NCBI GenBank assembly: GCA_964648005.1
Contig: CAZYKR010000156.1
Location: 1-10,142, forward strand
Origin: JAGQTE01 sp964648005
Lineage (GTDB): Bacteria; Actinomycetota; Acidimicrobiia; Acidimicrobiales; Acidimicrobilacustridaceae
Reading direction: 5' to 3'
Length of the DNA stretch: 10,142 nucleotides
Every line of letters begins with the position of its first letter. The stretch's first letter is position 1. A program made the translations under genes and the position numbers. Positions 5,801-10,142 of the stretch are shown in pieces. The notes beneath the pieces were generated by a model. It was not told the origin of the DNA. It worked only from the letters and a program-made list of their open reading frames with translations, and ran no database searches.

Positions 5801-5829
5801 GACACGGCTGAGCCGACACGGCTGAGCCG
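5801..5829 (+). terminator. Tandem 14-bp repeat forming a strong hairpin after the two-CxxC gene
   Basis: GACACGGCTGAGCC occurs twice in tandem (5801-5814, 5815-5828). CGGCTGAGCCG (5805-5815) can pair with its second copy (5819-5829) over 11 positions with one central G-G mismatch and a three-base loop. It begins three bases after the stop codon. There is no T-run, so it fits the U-less terminator-like hairpins of actinobacteria. Confidence 0.45.
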
Positions 5830-5879
5830 ACGCAGCTGCACCTCCGTAGCCGACGACCGAGCGCACCGAGGTCCACGCC

Positions 5880-6359
5880 ATGTCCCACCCCCGCGAAGAG
5901 ATCGAAGCCGCCGTCGCCGCGTACGTCGACCTACGTGAGCGCATCGAGCGGGGCGAGGCCGACTGGCCCGACCTCGCCGACCTGTTCACCGACGACGCCA
6001 TCTACAGCGACCCGGCGTGGGGCCGCATCCAGGGCGCCGACGAGATCCGCACCTTCATGCGCGAGTCGATGGTCGGTCTCGACGACTGGCGCTTCCCGAT
6101 CGAGTTCACCGCCATCGACGGCGACCACGTCGTGATCAAGTGGACCCAGATCATCCCCGGCACCCGGCCCGACGGCTCGCCGGCGGTGCAGTCCGGCTAC
6201 TCGCACCTGCTCTACGCCGGCGACGGTAAGTTCTCCTACGAAGAGGACCTGCTCAACATGACCCACGTCCTCGAGGACCTGGCCGCCACCAAGTGGTCGC
6301 CGGTCGACGGCTTCAACCTCCCGCCGGCCAACCCGGACCGCGACTGGTCGCATCCGTGA
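5880..6359 (+). CDS. SnoaL/NTF2-like domain protein
   Basis: The 159-residue protein has the NTF2/SnoaL layout. The opening helix EEIEAAVAAYVDLRERIERG is followed by LADLFTDDAIYSDPAWGRI, GADEIRTFMRESM, then strands FPIEFTAIDGDHVVIKWTQ and SGYSHLLYAGDGKFSYEEDLL. The fold makes a cone-shaped pocket used for small-molecule chemistry or binding; the ligand is unknown. The start ATG 5880 has GAGG nine bases upstream. Its TGA (6357-6359) overlaps the GTG start of the cupin gene, so the two are translationally coupled and probably act in one pathway. The ending NPDRDWSHP lies beyond the usual domain. It resembles the protein at 1467-1919 in layout, though clearly diverged. Confidence 0.87.
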   Translation: MSHPREEIEAAVAAYVDLRERIERGEADWPDLADLFTDDAIYSDPAWGRIQGADEIRTFMRESMVGLDDWRFPIEFTAIDGDHVVIKWTQIIPGTRPDGSPAVQSGYSHLLYAGDGKFSYEEDLLNMTHVLEDLAATKWSPVDGFNLPPANPDRDWSHP

Positions 6360-6733
6360 CCGACGGCCCCGCCGTCGACCCTGCCGCAACTGCCGAGCCC
6401 GCCGCCCCTGCCGAGCCTTCTCGCCCCGCCGTCGGGCGCCTCGACACGACCCCGCCGTCGCACGGTGAGCGCTTCGACGCCCTCCTCGCCCACGCGTCCG
6501 GCGCCTGCATCGAGCACATCGTGTCCACGCCGACCGCCGACGACGCGCCCTACGACCAGGACCACGACGAGTGGGTCGTGCTGCTCGACGGCGCCGCCAC
6601 GCTGGACCTCGACGGCACGCCCCACGACCTGACGCCTGGCACCTGGGCGTGGCTCCCGGCGCACACGCCGCACCGGGTCATGCGGTGCGCGCCCGGGACT
6701 CGGTGGCTGGCGGTCCACCTGCCGTCGCGCTGA
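6356..6733 (+). CDS. Cupin-domain protein
   Basis: The product has 125 residues from the GTG at 6356, which overlaps the preceding TGA by GTGA. After a Pro/Ala-rich lead of about 27 residues comes a single cupin barrel. Motif 1 is YDQDHDEWVVLLDGAATLDLDG (H70, E72, G79) and motif 2 is PGTWAWLPAHTPHRV (P101, H103, H106). H70, E72 and H106 are candidate metal ligands. Small cupins serve as isomerases, dioxygenases or sensors, and no substrate can be named. Coupling to the SnoaL-like gene suggests a shared small-molecule task. A longer in-frame start at 6293 would overlap the upstream gene without benefit and I reject it. Its last 56 bp overlap the 3' end of the convergent GNAT gene. Confidence 0.85.
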   Translation: MTDGPAVDPAATAEPAAPAEPSRPAVGRLDTTPPSHGERFDALLAHASGACIEHIVSTPTADDAPYDQDHDEWVVLLDGAATLDLDGTPHDLTPGTWAWLPAHTPHRVMRCAPGTRWLAVHLPSR

Positions 6734-7334
6734 CGACGCGGAGCCGTGCACCGTCCGCTGTGGCGCCGCCGTCGATGACGGAAGCGGCAGCCACGCCCGG
6801 CCGCAACGGCAGCACCGCTGCCGGCACCGGCACCCGCATCGCCACATCCCCGTCGATGAAGGCACCCGTGGCCCCGGGCACCACGGACCGGAAGAAGGCG
6901 ATCGCCCGGAGGTTCTCGGGTTGGATCCAGGCCACCAACTCCTGCACGCCCTGCCGTTGTGCGTCGCGCAGCACGGCGTCCATCAGCCGCCGGCCGACGC
7001 CGCGCCCTGCCCAGGCGTCCTCGACGATGATCGCCACCTCGTAGCGACCCTGCCGATCCCGGGCCAGCGTGACGGTGCCGACCACCTGCCCGTCGGCCAC
7101 CGCCACCCACGACCGGTGGGCGTGCGTCGGGTTGGCGATTCGGGTCAGCTCACGGCGTGCCGCCGTGCCGAAGACGCCGTGGAAGCGGCGCCGCACCGAC
7201 TCGGGAGACGACCGCTCGATGAGCGCCACCAGCAACGGCTCGTCGGTCGGCCGGGCGGGGCGCACCCGCACGGCGCCACCGCCGACAACCGGTCGCGGGC
7301 CGAACGCCCGCAGGTCCTGCACAGTCGAGGCCAT
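6678..7334 (-). CDS. GNAT-family N-acetyltransferase
   Basis: The 218-residue protein transfers acetyl from acetyl-CoA to an amine; the acceptor is unknown. RVRPARPTDEPLLVALIERSSPESVRRRF (about 23-51) is the typical opening of GNATs close to the protein-acetyltransferase (Pat-like) type. Motif A is AIIVEDAWAGRGVGRRLMDAV (101-121), with the pyrophosphate-binding R/Q-x-x-G-x-G/A turn as RGVG. LVAWIQPENLRAIAFFRSV (133-151) covers motif B. The last 45 residues are low-complexity and not part of the fold. The start ATG 7334 has GGAGGAGG six bases upstream, so a longer open frame to 7892 is rejected. The gene is divergent from the TetR gene and its promoter overlaps the duplicated operator, which suggests repression by TetR. 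Confidence 0.87.
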   Translation of the reverse strand: MASTVQDLRAFGPRPVVGGGAVRVRPARPTDEPLLVALIERSSPESVRRRFHGVFGTAARRELTRIANPTHAHRSWVAVADGQVVGTVTLARDRQGRYEVAIIVEDAWAGRGVGRRLMDAVLRDAQRQGVQELVAWIQPENLRAIAFFRSVVPGATGAFIDGDVAMRVPVPAAVLPLRPGVAAASVIDGGATADGARLRVVSATAGGPPATESRARTA

Positions 7335-7383
7335 GGTCTGCCTCCTCCCTCGGTACCCGACCGGATGGTTCGGGCCTGCACGC

Positions 7384-7412
7384 AACCTAACTAGACCAGT
7401 CGTCATAGTCAA
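7384..7412 (-). promoter_or_regulatory. Putative promoter of the GNAT gene
   Basis: On the minus strand TTGACT (7412-7407) and TAGGTT (7389-7384) are separated by 17 bp. The -35 matches five of six consensus bases and the -10 is of the TAnnnT type usual in actinobacteria. The operator repeats cover its -35 and spacer, so a bound repressor would block it. Confidence 0.55.
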
Positions 7413-7430
7413 TAGACCAGTCGTCATAGT
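7392..7430. promoter_or_regulatory. Duplicated 18-bp TetR operator
   Basis: TAGACCAGTCGTCATAGT occurs perfectly at 7392-7409 and 7413-7430, offset 21 bp (two helical turns). The core GAC-CA-GTC is dyad-like. It lies between the divergent GNAT and TetR genes and ends 18 bp before the preferred tetR start. From memory, the TAGACCAGTC core resembles the LmrA/YxaF box of Bacillus, and the adjacent regulator looks like that subfamily. Binding is inferred. Confidence 0.75.
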
Positions 7431-7448
7431 GGTGGTAGGATGCGTCAC

Positions 7449-8123
7449 ATGGCCACCGACACCCGGGAGCGAATGATCCGCTCGACCGCTCGCCTCATCC
7501 GCCGCCAGGGCTACTACGGCACCGGGCTCAACGACATCGTCGCCGAGGCCGATGCGCCCAAGGGCTCGCTGTACTTCCACTTCCCTGGCGGCAAGGTGCA
7601 GCTGGCCGCCGAGGCGCTCGACCTGTTCGGCACCAACGTCGAGCGCCTGCTCGCCGACGGCATCGTGGAGCTCGGCTCCGCATCCGCCGCTGTCGCGGCC
7701 TACCTCGACCGCGTCGCGGACGGCTTCGATGCCCGCGGCACCGGCAACGGCTGCGCCATCGCGGTCGTCGCTGCCGAAGCGGCGCCCTCCGAGCCCGCCC
7801 TCGCCGAAGCGACGAGTCGGGCGCTGCGCTTGTGGACGGACGGCCTCACCCGGCAACTCGTCAGTGAAGGCCACGCCGAGCAGCAGGCACACGCTCTGGC
7901 CACGACCGCCATCGCCGCCATCGAAGGAGCCATCCTGCTCGGCCGGGGCACCGGCTCGAGCGCGCCGGTGCGCGAGGTGCGCGACGTCGTGGCCACCCTG
8001 CTCGCGGCACCACCAGCAGCGCCAGGCGCCGCCAACGCCAAGGCCAAGCCGGCGTCGAAGCGCCGCACCGCCCCGAAGCCCAAGGCCGGAGGCACCCGCA
8101 AGCGAACGGCGCCCGCCAAGTAG
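7449..8123 (+). CDS. TetR-family regulator (LmrA/YxaF/QacR-like) with basic C-terminal tail
   Basis: The 224-residue repressor has an N-terminal TetR HTH: RERMIRSTARLIRRQGYYGTG, LNDIVAEADAPKGSLYFHFP, then GGKVQLAAEAL (about 7-57). The 'PKGSLYFHFPGGK' form is typical of the LmrA/YxaF/QacR-like group. Residues 60-185 are the helical ligand-binding and dimer domain, including NGCAIAVVAAEAA. The last 39 residues are a Lys/Arg/Pro/Ala tail (AKAKPASKRRTAPKPKAGG, TRKRTAPAK), unlike ordinary TetR proteins and like the tails of actinobacterial HU proteins. The start 7449 has AGGA eight bases upstream; ATG 7440 (three residues longer) is possible. The exporter gene starts 11 bp after the stop codon, the common regulator-pump layout. 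The duplicated operator upstream suggests autoregulation. Confidence 0.9.
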   Translation: MATDTRERMIRSTARLIRRQGYYGTGLNDIVAEADAPKGSLYFHFPGGKVQLAAEALDLFGTNVERLLADGIVELGSASAAVAAYLDRVADGFDARGTGNGCAIAVVAAEAAPSEPALAEATSRALRLWTDGLTRQLVSEGHAEQQAHALATTAIAAIEGAILLGRGTGSSAPVREVRDVVATLLAAPPAAPGAANAKAKPASKRRTAPKPKAGGTRKRTAPAK

Positions 8124-8134
8124 CGTCTCGCTCG

Positions 8135-8797
8135 ATGGGGGACCTGCTGGCGCACGTGCTGCCGTTGGCGCTCGGCGCCGCGATCAGCCCGACCATCCTC
8201 ATCCTCAACCTGATGCTGCTCTCCGACGCCACGTATGGCCGGGTGCGCAGCGCCGTGTTCACTCTCGGCGCCGGCATCGTGCTCGCCGGCTTCAGCGTCT
8301 TCGCCTATGTCGTGATCAAGCCGGTGTCGACCGCCCAGGCGCAACCCAACGCCTTCTTCGGCTGGCTCGACCTCGTCGCCGGCCTGGCGCTGCTCGGCCT
8401 CGGCGTGCGCGCGCTCGTCACGCCGCCGAAGCCGCCGAAGGATCCATCGGCCAAGGCGCAGGCGGCCGCCCACGCCGGGGAGTGGTTCGCCGTCGGCGCC
8501 GGCGCCATGCTCACCAACTTCTCGACCTTGGTGCTCTACCTGCCGGCGGTGAAGGACGTCGCCGTGTCGACCGTCGACACCCTCCAGAAGATCGCCGTCG
8601 TCGTGTTGCTGTGGACCATCACCATGGCGCTCGCCTGGGTGCCGCTGCTCGCGGTCGTGGTATTCGGCGACCGGGCTGTCGAACCGTTGCGCAAGCTGCG
8701 CGCCGCCATCACCGCACACCAGAAGACGGTCGCCGCCGTCGTGTCGTTCGCCTTCGGCATCTACCTCGGCGTCAAGGGCATCGGCGCCGTCGCCTGA
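8135..8797 (+). CDS. GAP/LysE-type six-helix membrane exporter
   Basis: The 220-residue integral membrane protein has about six hydrophobic segments (roughly 6-30, 38-62, 75-95, 117-138, 152-177, 198-217). It resembles the GAP (Sap/SfLAP) family of the LysE superfamily, named after the mycobacterial factor for glycopeptidolipid export. AAISPTILILNLMLLSD in helix 1 has the conserved small-residue/Pro pattern. The central loop (about 96-115) is Lys/Pro/Ala-rich, and LTNFSTLVLYLPAVKD marks the second half of the internal duplication. It likely exports a lipid or small amphipathic compound. It starts 11 bp after the TetR stop codon and is therefore likely co-transcribed with and controlled by that regulator, the ligand probably being the exported compound. 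No clear ribosome-binding site precedes ATG 8135. Confidence 0.82.
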   Translation: MGDLLAHVLPLALGAAISPTILILNLMLLSDATYGRVRSAVFTLGAGIVLAGFSVFAYVVIKPVSTAQAQPNAFFGWLDLVAGLALLGLGVRALVTPPKPPKDPSAKAQAAAHAGEWFAVGAGAMLTNFSTLVLYLPAVKDVAVSTVDTLQKIAVVVLLWTITMALAWVPLLAVVVFGDRAVEPLRKLRAAITAHQKTVAAVVSFAFGIYLGVKGIGAVA

Positions 8798-8840
8798 TCG
8801 ACTGCGCGGTGTCCACCCGACCCGCGGGATCGACCTGCCT

Positions 8841-8885
8841 GCCCTTGGCCTACCTACCCTTGGCCTACTTGCCCTTGGCCTGGTT
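8841..8885. repeat. Three 15-bp tandem repeats across the gpmA stop codon
   Basis: Units 8841-8855, 8856-8870 and 8871-8885 share CCCTTGGCCT at the same offset. On the minus strand they read CAGGCCAAGGGCAAG-TAG-GCCAAGGG and onward. The first coding unit ends GpmA with AKGK and the stop. The next units repeat AKGR, a second in-frame TAG, then AKGR again. This looks like slippage expansion at a gene end. Confidence 0.8.
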
Positions 8886-9629
8886 GGCGACCGCCTCGGC
8901 GGCGGCCTTGGCCGCCTCGACATCGCCCACGGCCCGGTCGAGCACGTCGACGGACTCGGTGGGGCGGAAGTCGGCGTCGAGGTCGTAGACGAACGGCACG
9001 CCCGTCGGCAGGTTCAGCTTGGCGATCGCCGTGTCGGAGATGCCGTCGAGGTGCTTGACGAGCGCCCGCAGGGAGTTGCCGTGCGCCACGACCAGCACGG
9101 TCTTGCCCGCGCCGAGATCCGGCACGATGGCGTCGTACCAGTAGGGGAGCATCCGCTCCACCACGTCCTCGAGGCACTCCGACGCCGGCAGCACGTCCGA
9201 CGCCAGGTCGGCGTAGCGGGGGTCGGCCGCCGGGTCGTACGGGTTGTCAGCGGCGATGGGCGGGGGCGGCACGTCGTAGGAGCGGCGCCACTCGTTGAGT
9301 TGCTCCTCGCCGTACTTCTGCAGCGTCTCGGCCTTGTCCTTGCCGGTGAGGTCGCCGTAGTGGCGCTCGTTGAGGCGCCACGACCGCCGTACCGGTAGCC
9401 ACAGCCGGCCGAGCTCGTCGAGCACGAGGTTCGCCGTGCGGATGGCCCGGGTCTGCAGCGACGTGTGCAACACGTCGGGGGCGATGCCCGCCTCGAGCAG
9501 GTCACGCCCGCCCTGGCGCGCCTCGGCGATGCCCTTCTCGGTGAGATCGGCGTCCCACCACCCGGTGAAGAGGTTCTTGAGGTTCCACTCGGATTGGCCG
9601 TGGCGGACGAGGACGAGGCGATGCGTCAT
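8865..9629 (-). CDS. gpmA: 2,3-bisphosphoglycerate-dependent phosphoglycerate mutase
   Basis: The 254-residue cytosolic enzyme interconverts 3- and 2-phosphoglycerate in glycolysis and gluconeogenesis. The phospho-histidine motif is LVRHGQSEWN (R9, H10, G11). FTGWWDADLTEKG, TSLQTRAIRTA (R61), NERHYGDLTGKDKAET (E88) and VVAHGNSLRALVKHL (H183) complete the active site. LPTGVPFVYDLD is the family C-terminal block. Length and all signature residues match the dPGM family. The C-terminus beyond residue 235 is Ala/Lys-rich (VEAAKAAAEAVANQAKGK) and ends inside a 15-bp tandem repeat. The start ATG 9629 has a moderate GGGAG ten bases upstream. It is divergent from dnaK across 213 bp and not in an obvious operon. 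Confidence 0.96.
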   Translation of the reverse strand: MTHRLVLVRHGQSEWNLKNLFTGWWDADLTEKGIAEARQGGRDLLEAGIAPDVLHTSLQTRAIRTANLVLDELGRLWLPVRRSWRLNERHYGDLTGKDKAETLQKYGEEQLNEWRRSYDVPPPPIAADNPYDPAADPRYADLASDVLPASECLEDVVERMLPYWYDAIVPDLGAGKTVLVVAHGNSLRALVKHLDGISDTAIAKLNLPTGVPFVYDLDADFRPTESVDVLDRAVGDVEAAKAAAEAVANQAKGK

Positions 9630-9685
9630 GCGCAGCAGTCTCCCGAACGCCCGGCGTGTCGGGCAAACGAAACCTCCCGACCAAA

Positions 9686-9715
9686 GTTGCTAATCCTCGA
9701 CTCAAGTTTTATGAT
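9686..9715 (+). promoter_or_regulatory. dnaK promoter with a partial HAIR (HspR) operator
   Basis: TTGCTA (9687-9692) and TATGAT (9710-9715) are exactly 17 bp apart, a good housekeeping-sigma promoter. ACTCAAG (9700-9706), in the spacer, is a perfect right half of the known HAIR element CTTGAGT-N7-ACTCAAG. The left half position (9686-9692, GTTGCTA) keeps only the TTG core and overlaps the -35. HspR control of dnaK operons is established in actinobacteria; whether this degenerate site works is inference. The predicted transcript has a leader of about 120 nt. Confidence 0.6.
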
Positions 9716-9842
9716 GTATCGACACGAAGCAACGGTGCGCCGGTCACACGACCCCGCTAGGTTGCCACCGGATCGCCCCGGCGTCACCCGACGCCGCGGG
9801 CCAGAAGAACGCAACGCACAGACAGACCACAGGAGACACACC

Positions 9843-10142
<300 letters not shown>

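Noticed and set aside
7335..7892. Upstream extension of the GNAT frame to 7892
   Set aside because: It runs antisense to tetR and through the operator; ATG 7334 has a strong GGAGGAGG.
7700..8923. 407-residue minus-strand open frame
   Set aside because: Antisense to tetR and the exporter gene; His/Asp/Arg-rich composition is typical of a high-GC shadow frame.

Overview
The window is high-GC bacterial DNA. An actinobacterial-type DnaK start, a dPGM-type GpmA, a GAP-family exporter and heavy G/C third-position use point to Actinomycetota. An acidimicrobial-type lineage is my guess and is not shown by the sequence. The right half (about 5.3-10.1 kb) reads as ordinary chromosome ending in gpmA and dnaK. 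The left half (1-5.3 kb) is accessory and partly decayed.

Layout. 1-0.5 kb: 3' end of a frameshifted ISL3-family transposase. 0.62-0.82 kb (-): a frameshifted small SEC-C zinc-motif protein. 1.0-1.9 kb (-): a hypothetical gene downstream of a SnoaL/NTF2-like gene. 2.07-5.31 kb: an integrated element bounded by a 48-bp perfect direct repeat. The repeat is the 3' part of a tRNA-Arg(ACG) gene. The full tRNA (5266-5339, -) stands at the right end and a displaced 3' fragment at the left end.

Inside the element, from left to right, are paired GGAGTGCCAA repeats (also present at the right end), a 12-bp-periodic GTTCCCG array, an HTH antitoxin-PIN toxin pair, a 330-bp stretch without a convincing gene, a SUKH (SMI1/KNR4)-HEAT protein, and a tyrosine integrase. 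The integrase has lost its whole catalytic domain. The element therefore looks stranded: its sites survive, its own recombinase does not, and its cargo genes are intact.

Right flank. A small two-CxxC protein is followed by a strong hairpin, then a SnoaL/NTF2-like gene translationally coupled to a cupin gene. A GNAT acetyltransferase gene converges on and overlaps the cupin gene. It is divergent from a TetR (LmrA/YxaF/QacR-like) regulator gene. The 105-120 bp between GNAT and TetR carries two perfect 18-bp copies of an operator-like sequence 21 bp apart, overlapping a good GNAT promoter. A six-helix GAP/LysE-type exporter gene follows tetR by 11 bp, so one regulator plausibly controls itself, the exporter and GNAT. 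gpmA (-) and dnaK (+, cut by the window end) are divergent. The dnaK promoter has a perfect right half of a HAIR (HspR) site in its spacer.

The most notable system is the tRNA-Arg(ACG) element carrying toxin-antitoxin and SUKH cargo with arm-type repeats at both ends. I see no CRISPR array, rRNA or complete insertion sequence.
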